64,000 nucleotides of DNA from an uncultured Megasphaera sp. (GTDB lineage Bacteria > Bacillota > Negativicutes > Veillonellales > Megasphaeraceae). The position numbers and the translations under genes were made by a program. The stretch lies in assembly GCA_934202965.1 (NCBI GenBank), contig CAKPYN010000002.1:124001-188000 (forward strand). Reading direction: 5' to 3'. Numbering within the stretch: the first letter of the stretch is position 1; every line of letters starts with the position of its first letter. The notes under the pieces are model-generated. The model searched no databases. It was not told the origin of the DNA and saw nothing but the letters and a program-made list of their open reading frames with translations. Below, piece after piece: positions 44,951-54,200 of this stretch.

Positions 44951-45027
44951 TGGGGCGAGTATAGGGATTCGAACCCTAGCATAACGGAGCCACAATCCGC
45001 CGTGTTAACCACTTCACCATACCCGCC
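44951..45027 (-). tRNA. tRNA-His (anticodon GTG)
   Basis: Acceptor GCGGGTA/TACTCGC with an encoded extra 5' G opposite C73, the tRNA-His identity element; anticodon loop TTGTGGC; T-arm TAGGG-TTCGAAT-CCCTA; encoded CCA. First tRNA of the cluster. Confidence 0.97.
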
Positions 45028-45081
45028 ATAGGTATCTACGCTGCGTCGCACATTTCGTTTCGTGCGCCGTCAACGTAGATT

Positions 45082-45110
45082 ATTCTATCACCCAACACAC
45101 ATTATGTCAA
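45082..45110 (-). promoter_or_regulatory. tRNA-cluster promoter
   Basis: Minus strand TTGACA (45105-45110), 17-base spacer, TAGAAT (45082-45087). The transcript then forms ATCTACG ... CGTAGAT (about 45034-45079) before tRNA-His, a likely processing hairpin. Confidence 0.85.
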
Positions 45111-45137
45111 GAGATTTTTTTAATTTTTTACAGAATA

Positions 45138-45986
45138 TTATCGATCTTTTTCTCCATATAATACATCTTTTACGAAATTCGGCAATACGAAGGCACTGCG
45201 CTGAATTCCTTCGTTGTAATATTTCGTCGGGAATGTCCGCTTGCGGTTGGGTTTCCACTGCAAGGGATCGTATTTTTTAGAACCCATTGTAAAGCAATGC
45301 ATGCCTGTCGGATAGAGCGGAATAAAGGCTGTATACAATCGCGTAATCGGGAAAATGTCCGATACGCAGTCCCAAATTTCTTTGACCAGTTTGCGATGCA
45401 TAAAGGGCGATTCCGTCTGCTGTACGAATAAACCGTCTTCTTTCAAGGCTTTATACGTATCTTTATAAAATTCATACGTAAACAATCCTTCACCAGGGCC
45501 TACCGGGTCGGAGCAGTCTACAATAATGACATCATAGAAATTTTCCGCTTGCCGCATAAAGGCAATACCGTCGCCGACTTTAACAGTCAGTTTGGGATTG
45601 TTTTCCCGCATGGCTTTGGAAATTTCCGGGAAATATTCTTTTGATAATTCAATGACTTTGCCGTCAATATCAACCATCGTAACATGTTCTACTTCGGGAT
45701 GACGAACAGCTTCTCTGGCTGCTCCGCCGTCACCGCCGCCGATAATCAATACATTTTTAGGATTGGGATGCAAAAATAAAGGAATATGGACAATACTTTC
45801 ATGATACATGAATTCGTCTTTGATGGAAGTCTGAAATACACCGTCCAGCACCAGCATCCGGCCAAACTCTTTGGAATCCGCTACAATAATATCCTGAAAA
45901 TCTGATTTTCCCTTGTATAATACTTTTGAAACTTCTGCCGTTAAATCCAAATACGGCGACTGATGTTCTGTCACAAATTCTTTCAT
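45138..45986 (-). CDS. speE: Spermidine synthase (polyamine aminopropyltransferase)
   Basis: 282 aa from the ATG at 45986 with CAGGAGGCA ahead; the longer frame to 46082 has no ribosome site. It transfers an aminopropyl group from decarboxylated SAM to putrescine. An N-terminal beta domain (QSPYLDLTAEVSKVLY) precedes the Rossmann core with GGGDGGAAREAVRHPEVEHV (about residues 83-102), VDIDGKVIELSKEYFP and VDCSDPVGPGEGLF (catalytic Asp). speD is not adjacent. Monocistronic. Confidence 0.95.
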   Translation of the reverse strand: MKEFVTEHQSPYLDLTAEVSKVLYKGKSDFQDIIVADSKEFGRMLVLDGVFQTSIKDEFMYHESIVHIPLFLHPNPKNVLIIGGGDGGAAREAVRHPEVEHVTMVDIDGKVIELSKEYFPEISKAMRENNPKLTVKVGDGIAFMRQAENFYDVIIVDCSDPVGPGEGLFTYEFYKDTYKALKEDGLFVQQTESPFMHRKLVKEIWDCVSDIFPITRLYTAFIPLYPTGMHCFTMGSKKYDPLQWKPNRKRTFPTKYYNEGIQRSAFVLPNFVKDVLYGEKDR

Positions 45987-46113
45987 ACATTGCCTCCTGT
46001 AATCTTGTTTGATGGATTTATTGTACCATAAATACAGCCGTAAAAGAAGTAATTGCCCCGGTGAGACCAGGTGAGACGGCATAAATTTTTCATGTAAAAT
46101 ACCGTTTTCTACC

Positions 46114-46141
46114 TTACAGTTTTGACTCTATATGGTACAAT
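46114..46141 (+). promoter_or_regulatory. Possible promoter of the activase gene
   Basis: TTACAG, 16-base spacer, TACAAT, about 115 bases before the ATG. A TTGACT at 46122-46127 offers an alternative. Confidence 0.4.
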
Positions 46142-46255
46142 ATAGGATAGACTATGTATAAGCTGTTCTCAAGATGTACCTGCAACAGCTGTCTATATAA
46201 ATATATAAATAAGTATCAAAGAGAAAGATCGGCGTGTGCCGATAAGGTGAAACAT

Positions 46256-49200
46256 ATGAAAAACGTATTACATATAGGCATTGATATTGGTTCAACAACT
46301 GTCAAAATCGCAGTGTTAAATGATGCCAAACAATGTATGCATGCCTGCTATGTCCGCCACTATACAGATATCCGTCAAAAAGTATGGGATCTGCTGCAAA
46401 ACGCCTATGAAATTTTTGGCGACCAACAGATTACCCTGGCCATTACCGGTTCCGGCGGCATTGCCTTGGCCGAATACCTGGGTATTCCCTTTATCCAGGA
46501 AGTGATTGCCGGTACCAAAGCCGTCCGCACGTATTATCCCCAATCGGATGTCATCATTGAATTGGGCGGCGAAGACGCTAAAATTACCTATCTGACCGGC
46601 GGCAACGAACACCGCATGAACGGCAACTGTGCCGGCGGTACGGGGGCTTTTATTGACCAAATGGCCACACTGCTGCATACCGATGCGAGCGGCTTAAATG
46701 AACTGGCCAAACAATCGGATACACTCTACCCGATTGCCGCGCGCTGCGGCGTGTTTGCCAAAACAGATATTCAGGCTCTGCTTAATGAAGGGGCTAGCAA
46801 AGAAAATGTCGCTGCCTCGGTTTTTCAGTCCATCGTATTTCAAACGATTACCGGTCTTGCCTGCGGTCGTCCCATCAAAGGTACGGTCTGCTTTCTCGGC
46901 GGCCCGCTGACCTATTTGTCTCAGCTTCGCAAGCAATTTGCCAAGACGTTGCATTTGACGCCAGAACAAGTCATTGCGCCGGAAAATGCCCAGGTCTATG
47001 TCGCTATCGGCGCCGCACTGGGCAGTTTTGATGCCAAACCCTTGTCGTTTATGAATCTCATGGGACAGCTTCGCAACGTCGATGAATCGTCCTTAGCCCA
47101 GTCCGACCGTATTGACCCGTTATTTCATAACGAAGCGGAATTAAAAGAATTTCAGGAACGGCACAGCAAGCATACCGTTGCCTATGCAGACCTGGCATCG
47201 TACAGCGGCCCGTGCTATTTGGGCATGGATGCCGGCTCAACGACGATCAAATCGGTCTTGCTCAGTGAAGATAATAAAATTCTCTATACCCATTATCAAA
47301 ACAACGAAGGCAGTCCCTTATTAGCTGCCCAAAAAATCGTTGAAGAAGTCTATTCCCGTCTGCCCAAAGGCGCGTTTATCGCTAAGGCCGGCATTACGGG
47401 CTATGGCGAAGGCCTCATCAAAGAAGCCCTGCATTTAGACATCGGCGAAGTAGAAACGATTGCCCATTATCAGGCTGCTGCCCATTTTTGTCCGGACGTC
47501 GATTTTATTCTCGATATTGGCGGCCAAGACATGAAATGCAGCCGGGTCAAAGACGGCCACATCGAAGATATCCTCTTAAATGAAGCCTGCTCGTCCGGAT
47601 GTGGTTCCTTCTTGGATACCTTTGCCAAATCCTTAAATTTATCGATTGAAGACTTTTCGAAAGCGGCATTACTCGCCAAAAGCCCGATTGACCTAGGTTC
47701 ACGCTGTACTGTTTTTATGAATTCCAAAGTCAAACAGGCCCAAAAAGAAGGCGCCACGATGGCGGATATTTCAGCCGGCCTATCCTATTCGGTTATTAAA
47801 AACGCGTTATATAAAGTCATTAAAGTCAAAGATCCGGCTAAATTGGGCAAACATGTCGTCGTACAGGGCGGGACGTTTTATAATGACGCCGTACTGCGGG
47901 CCTTTGAAAAATTACTGGGCCGCCATGTCATTCGTCCGGCCATTGCCGGGTTGATGGGAGCCTTTGGCATGGGCCTCATCTGCCGGACAGCTTATCATAC
48001 CGATCACACAAAATCCTCCATCTTGACGTTGGACGAATTGGCCAAACTCCATGTCACGACATCTATTCGGCATTGCGGCAAATGTACGAATAATTGTCTT
48101 TTGACGGTAAATACCTTTAACGACGGCCGTTCCTTTATTACGGGCAATCGCTGTGAACGCGGCGCCGCCGGTTCGGTCACGCAGCATCACAACACCCTGC
48201 CCAATATGTACAAAGTCAAGTATAATCTGCTGTTTAATAAATACAAACCATTGGCAGACGGCCCGCGCGGCACTGTCGGTATTCCCCGCGTGCTGAACAT
48301 GTATGAAGACTATCCGTTCTGGTTCACGTTTTTTACCAAACTCGGCTATACTGTCGTCTTATCGGACCCGTCTTCCAAAAAGCTCTTTGAAAAAGCCATG
48401 GATACGATTCCGTCCGATTCGGCCTGCTATCCGGCCAAAATGGTCCACGGTCATATCGAAAACCTGCTGGAAAAAGGCGTCGACCGCATCTTTTATCCGT
48501 GCATTCAAAACGGCCCGGACGAAGGCAGTCGGGACAATACCTTCAACTGCCCCATGGTCATGAGCTATCCCGACGTCATTCGCCATAATATGGAAGAACG
48601 CCTTTCCGATACGAATACGCTGTATCTTTGCCCGTTCCTGCCCCTTCATGATAAAAAACGCATTATCCCCAGACTGCAGGAAGAACTGCGCGTTTGGAAC
48701 CTAGGCAAAAAAGAAATCAAAGAAGCCGCACTGGCCGCGTGGGATGAAGAAGAATCGTATAAACAAACCTACCGTGACCTGACGAAGAAAGCCTTGGACA
48801 TGCTCGCCAAACGCGGCGAACGGGCCATCGTACTCTGCGGCCGTCCGTATCACGTCGATCCGGAAATCAACCACGGCATTCCCGAACTCATCAACAGCCT
48901 GGGCCTGGCTGTTCTCACTGAAGACGGCGTCGCTCCTTTAGGACAGCTTCCCAAAGAACTGCGCGTCGTTGACCAATGGTCCTATCATTCCCGTCTGTAC
49001 CGAGCTGCCCAATATGTCGTCAGCCAGCCTAATTTGGAACTGGTCGAACTCAATTCCTTTGGCTGCGGCTTAGATGCCATCGTAGCCGACCAAGTGCAGG
49101 AAATCCTGGCACAGGGCCATAAAATCCATACGCTCCTCAAGATTGATGAAGGATCCAACTTGGGGGCCATCCGCATTCGTCTGCGTTCGCTGCTCTTTGT

Positions 49201-50560
49201 CATGAATCATCGCCAAAAAGAAACGGCACCGACCGTTCCCTATTCATATCATAAAGCGATTTTTACCAAAGAAGATGCCAAGACCAACGTCATCCTGGCG
49301 CCTTCGATGACACCGATTCATTTTCCCATGTTCCAGGCAGCCTTTGCCCATGAAGGATATCATATGGAAATTCTGCCCCATCAGGGACAAAAAGCTATTG
49401 ATACAGGCCTTGCCTATATTCACAACGACGCTTGCTATCCGGCTATCATGTCGCTGGGCCAAATCATTACGGCCCTCAAATCAGGCAAGTATGATTTAAA
49501 ACATACATCCGTCATTATCTCGCAGACCGGCGGCTGCTGCCGTGCGACGAACTACATCGGCATGATTCGTAAAGCCTTAGCCGATGCCGGCATGGCTGAT
49601 GTTTCCATTTTGTCCTTAACAACGAAAGGCCTGAATAAACAGCCTGGGTTTAAGCCACATCTCGGTTTTTGGCACCGTCTGGTCATGGCTATGATTTACG
49701 GCGATGCCCTGCAGCAAGTATTGTATCGCACCCGTCCTTATGAAAAAGTAAAAGGAACGGCAGAAGCGCTCTTTAAAAAGTGGCAGGATAAATGTACGAA
49801 AGACCTGATGAAAGCCGATATGCACACGTTCAAACAGAATATTCGCGCCATCATTTCCGAATTTGACCACATCGATATGCATGAAGAAAAGAAACCCCGT
49901 ATCGGTTTAGTCGGTGAAATTTACGTCAAATTCCATCCTATTGCCAACAATCATATCGTTCGCATGATTGAAGAAGAAGGCGGCGAAATCATCGTATCCG
50001 GATTAGCTGACTTTTTCTTGTATGGGTTATTAGACAGTCAATTCCGTCACAAATACCTATCCGGCAGCTGGCTTTCTTCGTTTACCAGCAAAACTATGGT
50101 CAAACTGCTGAATTGGTATCGTAAGCCCTACTGCGACGCCGTTGCCAAAAGCCAGCATTTCGACCCGATTACGTCGATTTACGATATTGCCGATGAAGCC
50201 AAACAATATCTCTCCCTAGGCCATGAAGCCGGTGAAGGCTGGTTCCTCACAGGAGATATGATTGACTTAATCAAACGAGGCGCCAAGAATATCGTTTGCC
50301 TGCAGCCTTGGGCCTGCCTGCCCAATCACGTCACCGGCAAAGGCATGATTAAAGCATTGAAAGCAGCCTTTCCGAATGTCAATATCGTCGCCATCGACTA
50401 CGATCCCAGTGCCAGCTCGGTCAACCAGACGAACCGCTTGAAACTGATGCTGACCACAACCTTTGAAGGAATCCGCGAAACCGTCGATACGACAGAAAAA
50501 CCAACCATGCCTTTCTTAAAAGGCGTTCATATTAACAGTACGTTACATGCAGATAAATAA
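46256..50560 (+). CDS. Giant 2-hydroxyacyl-CoA dehydratase activase-like protein (BadF/BcrA ATPase x2 + DUF2229)
   Basis: 1434 aa from the ATG at 46256 behind AAGGTG. Two tandem ASKHA ATPase modules of the BadF/BadG/BcrA/HgdC type: the first starts GIDIGSTTVKIAV with NCAGGTGAFIDQM, the second near residue 315 starts LGMDAGSTTIKSVL with NEACSSGCGSFLD. The latter has the cysteine arrangement that holds the shared [4Fe-4S] cluster. After ~600 come a Cys-rich stretch (CGKCTNNC), a DUF2229 domain (GIPRVLNMYEDYPFW) and a dehydratase-like C-terminal half with TGGCCRATNY. Single-domain activases (~260 aa) inject electrons at low potential into dehydratases. The substrate of this fused form is unknown, and no dehydratase genes adjoin. 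Confidence 0.9.
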   Translation: MKNVLHIGIDIGSTTVKIAVLNDAKQCMHACYVRHYTDIRQKVWDLLQNAYEIFGDQQITLAITGSGGIALAEYLGIPFIQEVIAGTKAVRTYYPQSDVIIELGGEDAKITYLTGGNEHRMNGNCAGGTGAFIDQMATLLHTDASGLNELAKQSDTLYPIAARCGVFAKTDIQALLNEGASKENVAASVFQSIVFQTITGLACGRPIKGTVCFLGGPLTYLSQLRKQFAKTLHLTPEQVIAPENAQVYVAIGAALGSFDAKPLSFMNLMGQLRNVDESSLAQSDRIDPLFHNEAELKEFQERHSKHTVAYADLASYSGPCYLGMDAGSTTIKSVLLSEDNKILYTHYQNNEGSPLLAAQKIVEEVYSRLPKGAFIAKAGITGYGEGLIKEALHLDIGEVETIAHYQAAAHFCPDVDFILDIGGQDMKCSRVKDGHIEDILLNEACSSGCGSFLDTFAKSLNLSIEDFSKAALLAKSPIDLGSRCTVFMNSKVKQAQKEGATMADISAGLSYSVIKNALYKVIKVKDPAKLGKHVVVQGGTFYNDAVLRAFEKLLGRHVIRPAIAGLMGAFGMGLICRTAYHTDHTKSSILTLDELAKLHVTTSIRHCGKCTNNCLLTVNTFNDGRSFITGNRCERGAAGSVTQHHNTLPNMYKVKYNLLFNKYKPLADGPRGTVGIPRVLNMYEDYPFWFTFFTKLGYTVVLSDPSSKKLFEKAMDTIPSDSACYPAKMVHGHIENLLEKGVDRIFYPCIQNGPDEGSRDNTFNCPMVMSYPDVIRHNMEERLSDTNTLYLCPFLPLHDKKRIIPRLQEELRVWNLGKKEIKEAALAAWDEEESYKQTYRDLTKKALDMLAKRGERAIVLCGRPYHVDPEINHGIPELINSLGLAVLTEDGVAPLGQLPKELRVVDQWSYHSRLYRAAQYVVSQPNLELVELNSFGCGLDAIVADQVQEILAQGHKIHTLLKIDEGSNLGAIRIRLRSLLFVMNHRQKETAPTVPYSYHKAIFTKEDAKTNVILAPSMTPIHFPMFQAAFAHEGYHMEILPHQGQKAIDTGLAYIHNDACYPAIMSLGQIITALKSGKYDLKHTSVIISQTGGCCRATNYIGMIRKALADAGMADVSILSLTTKGLNKQPGFKPHLGFWHRLVMAMIYGDALQQVLYRTRPYEKVKGTAEALFKKWQDKCTKDLMKADMHTFKQNIRAIISEFDHIDMHEEKKPRIGLVGEIYVKFHPIANNHIVRMIEEEGGEIIVSGLADFFLYGLLDSQFRHKYLSGSWLSSFTSKTMVKLLNWYRKPYCDAVAKSQHFDPITSIYDIADEAKQYLSLGHEAGEGWFLTGDMIDLIKRGAKNIVCLQPWACLPNHVTGKGMIKALKAAFPNVNIVAIDYDPSASSVNQTNRLKLMLTTTFEGIRETVDTTEKPTMPFLKGVHINSTLHADK

Positions 50561-50573
50561 ATAAATAGATACA

Positions 50574-50618
50574 CTAAAAAAGAGACCTGCCACATTCATG
50601 GCAGGTCTCTTTTTTTAG
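50574..50618 (+). terminator. Terminator of the activase gene
   Basis: AAAAAAGAGACCTGCCA - loop - TGGCAGGTCTCTTTTTTT, a very strong hairpin 15 bases past the stop. Confidence 0.93.
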
Positions 50619-50630
50619 TTAAAAGTAAGG

Positions 50631-50745
50631 AAGATTCCCTACATACCCTTATGTATTCATTTTCGTGCCGGCGAACGAGCAGAGAAGTTTCTCTGCACTC
50701 TTGTATGTACTTTTTCTTTCTGCGCGGCCAGAAAGAAAAGTACCA
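50631..50745. repeat. Repeat module C plus terminal hairpin, copy 1
   Basis: On the minus strand, GTGCAGAGA ... TTCGCCGGCACGAAAATGAA ... GGGAATCTTCC matches 63720-63791 (+) and, in part, 51250-51298 (+). Next to it GTACTTTTTCTTTCTG/CAGAAAGAAAAGTAC (50707-50743) forms a 15-bp hairpin also found at 63676-63712. No coding evidence. Confidence 0.75.
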
Positions 50746-50760
50746 AAAAGAAAGAAGCCG

Positions 50761-50933
50761 CCGACCAGAACTCCCGCTCCCTTGCCAGCCAAAGGGCTTA
50801 CTAAACGGTTGTAAGCTCGACGGGGCGGTGGAGCGCTGTGAAAGAATTGACCTTCCTGCTACCAGCACAACCGTTTTTGACGTAAGCCCTTCGTCCGGCA
50901 TGCTGACGCAACGGTCGCTCCCGTAATGGTCGG
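50761..50933 (+). repeat. Structured repeat B, copy 1 (173-nt core)
   Basis: Nested stems: CCGACCA (50761-50767) with TGGTCGG (50927-50933); AAGGGCTTAC (50792-50801) with GTAAGCCCTT (50882-50891); AAACGGTTGT (50803-50812) with ACAACCGTTT (50867-50876). The matching copy is 63437-63609 on the minus strand, also 173 nt. Short frames across it are not supported. Confidence 0.8.
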
Positions 50934-51070
50934 TGTCGTTTGTCATGTAAGAGAGATTGCATACAGTCTCTAAAAAATAGTTTTCTATCAGCCAAGCCCC
51001 TGTTGAGATATATTCGTTTCTCCTTTTTCCAACATATCTATATCAAAAATTGTTACCATTTGTTTGCAAA

Positions 51071-51271
51071 CCGCCCATTACGGGAATGACTGGTTGTGTG
51101 GCGTATGCCACACAATGAGAATAACTGGCATTGCGTTAAAAATGGGCGTTTGTTTGAGCGCAGCGAGTTTCGCCCATTTAGCAATGACAGCTATTCTCAA
51201 AGGAATGGGAGTGTTGGGCGGCCGCCTTTTTCTTGATTCGTTCTTTTTCGGCGGCACGAAAAAGAATGAAT
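51071..51271 (+). repeat. Structured repeat A, copy 1 (151-nt core + terminal hairpin)
   Basis: The core 51071-51221 is closed by CCGCCCA/TGGGCGG. Inside are hairpin GTGTGGC-gtat-GCCACAC and a long arm TGAGAATA ... TATTCTCA enclosing ATTGC/GCAAT and AAATGGGCG/CGCCCATTT. A separate hairpin follows at 51236-51271 (stem TTCTTTTTC/GAAAAAGAA extended by ATTC/GAAT). The copy at 62958-63157 is inverted. Confidence 0.85.
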
Positions 51272-51295
51272 ATACGAGGGTACAGGGAATCTTCC

Positions 51296-54200
51296 CTATT
51301 TCAATACCACCGACCCCGGTTCGAGTAATGCCTCTAATTCTTGTCGCAGGACATCGTCTGTAGTCACCCAATAGGTTGGCGATGTCAAAATCGTTTTACG
51401 GCTCCCCATCAAATGGAAATAGACGCGCACGTCACCGTGATACTTGGTTAAGACATGAGCAATGCGGTCGCTCAAATTAGTTCGTTCCAAATGGGCCGGT
51501 ATTTTAATAAACAGTTTCGTACCACTGCCGGGATACCAGCGAGGTTCCATCGGTTTTGCTGCCGTCGATGATACAGCCGGACCATCAGCCGTATCGCCTA
51601 ACAAGGCGACGTGTTCAGCAATAATCTGCACGCCTTCATCGCTGATATCCGTTCGTCCCTTGACCATAACGGCCATATCCATTGTACAAGCATTCATGCA
51701 CTGACTAAATACTTTTGGAAATACGACGACCGATACGGTGCCAGCGTAATCTTCTACGGTCAAAATGACCATTTGTTCATTTCGCTTGGTCGTAACTTGC
51801 CGGCGCGCTGTAATAAGTCCGCCAATTTGTACCCGTTTGCCATCGTACTGCTGATTGTCTTCGCCAAAAAAGGTCATAATCGGCGTCAGTGCGTTCATTT
51901 TCTCTTTGTATTTATCCAAGGGATGGCCGCTGAAATAAAAGCCGGCAAATTCCTTTTCCATCGCCAGCCGTACATCCAAAGGATATTCATCAATATCCGG
52001 ATACTGCAACGCCATGGCCGGCGCATCATCACCGCTGTCAAACAAGCCCATCTGTCCGGACGCATCGTCTTTTTGCTTTAGCGAGCCGACACTCATAGCC
52101 TGTTCGACGACTGCCATGAGCTGCGACCGTTTTTTGCCGAACGAATCCATGGCTCCCCCTTTGATGAGATTTTCAATGTTTTTGCGGTTGACAATATGAT
52201 AATCGACACGGCTGCAAAAATCTTCCAGCGACGCAAAAGGCCCGTGCTGTTCCCTATCTTCTACGATTTTTTGAATGGCTGCTTCACTAATGCTTTTGAT
52301 CGCCGACAAGCCGACGCGCACACTGCCGTGTTCAACAGAAAACACGCGCTGGCTCGTATTGACATCCGGTGCCAGTACGGTGACGCCATGGCGCCGGCAT
52401 TCCGCAATATAATAACTGACTTTGCTGATATCATTGAGCATGCTCGTCATCGTCGCAGCCATCAGTTCCGGCCGATAATGGGCTTTGAGATAGGCTGTCT
52501 GCCATGCCACAAAAGCATACGCTGCTGAATGGGACTTATTAAACCCGTACCCTGCAAAATAGACCATCAAGTCAAAGACTTTATTGGCAATATCATCGGG
52601 AATATTATTTTGTTTCGTACCTTCCAAGAAATTCGCCCGCTGAGCTTTTAGAATGGATTCTTTTTTCTTGCCCATGGCACGGCGCAGCAAATCGGCTTGG
52701 CCCAGCGAAAATCCGCCCATAACAGAAGCGATCTGCATGACCTGTTCCTGGTATAAAATAACACCGTACGTATCTTTTAAAATCGGCTCCAGCAAGGGAT
52801 GCAAATAGGTGACTTCCTTTTCGCCATGGCTTCCCTTGATGAAATCATCGACCATACCGCTTCCCAGCGGTCCCGGCCGATACAAGGCAACGAGCGGAAT
52901 CATATCTTCAAAATGCTTCGGTGCCAATTCTTTGACCAAATTGGTAATGCCTTCGGATTCCATCTGAAAGACACCGGCCGTATCACCGTCGGTCAGGAGC
53001 TTACATGTTTCGGGATCGTCGAGGGGAATATGGTTGATATCCAAGTGAATGCCATGATCTTTTTCGATGAGCTTAACCGTATCGCCGATGACAGTCAAGG
53101 TACGAAGTCCTAAAAAGTCCATTTTTAATAGACCCAGTTCTTCAACCAAATCTTTATCATACTGAGTTGTCAAATAGCCTTCTTTAGAATACTGCATGGG
53201 TACGTAATCATCGACAGGTGCCGCCGAAATGACGACGCCCGCGGCATGGGTTGACGAATGGCGCACCATGCCCTCTAGGGATCGACTCATATCTACCATA
53301 TGATGGACCGTGGCGTTTTGTTCATATTCACGGCGAAATTCACTGCTGATTTTGAGGGCTTTGTCAATGGTCAATCCCAGTTCCGTCGGCACGAGCTTCA
53401 TAATCCGATTGACTTCGCTCAGAGGAATATCCAGCACCCGGCTGACATCGCGCATAACGGCCCGCGCAGCCAGCGTACCAAAGGTAATAATCAAGGCTAC
53501 ATGATCTTTGCCGTATTTTCTCGTTACGTAATCAATGACACGACTGCGGTTTTCATAACAAAAATCCATGTCAATATCCGGCATAGTGACCCGTTCCGGA
53601 TTGAGAAAACGTTCAAAGAGCAAATTATATTTGAGCGGATCCAGTCCCGTAATGCCCAATAAATAGGCGACGACCGAACCGGCGGCGGACCCACGGCCGG
53701 GCCCGACAGGAATCTGATGATCCCGCGCAAATTTGACATAATCCCAAACAATCAAAAAATACGACGGAAAGCCCATTTTATTGATAACGCTTAATTCATA
53801 ATCCAATCGTTCCCGCACAGCCGGCGTAATCGGGTCATACCGCGTCGGCAAGGCTTCTTCACACAATTTACGAAGATAGGACTCGTCCGTTTCGCCCTCA
53901 GGTACAACAAATTTCGGCAAATGCCGTTCCGTAAAGGAAATCTCGACGTTGCATTTATCAGCAATTTCCAGCGTCGTGTCGAGGGCTTCGGGCATATCCG
54001 GAAAAAGAGCCGCCATTTCATCGCCGCTTTTCATATAAAATTCGTCATTGACAAAGCGGAAATGAGACGGATCATCGAGGGTACTGCCCGTGGAGATGCA
54101 CAATTTGACTTCCTGCGCGGCGGCATCGGATTTTTGAAGATAGTGATAATCATTGGTCGCCACTAGCTTGAGACCGTATTCATTCGCCCATTGCTTGAAC

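Noticed and set aside
50596..50946. Minus-strand frame across repeat B
   Set aside because: It runs through the activase terminator and hairpin modules; the second copy breaks the same frame. Not a gene.
51064..51363. Open frame across repeat A (TTG start) similar to 62859-63164
   Set aside because: Of the five differences assigned to codons in the core, three change residues, while base pairing is kept. Conservation is better explained by structure; the frame also overlaps the dnaE end.
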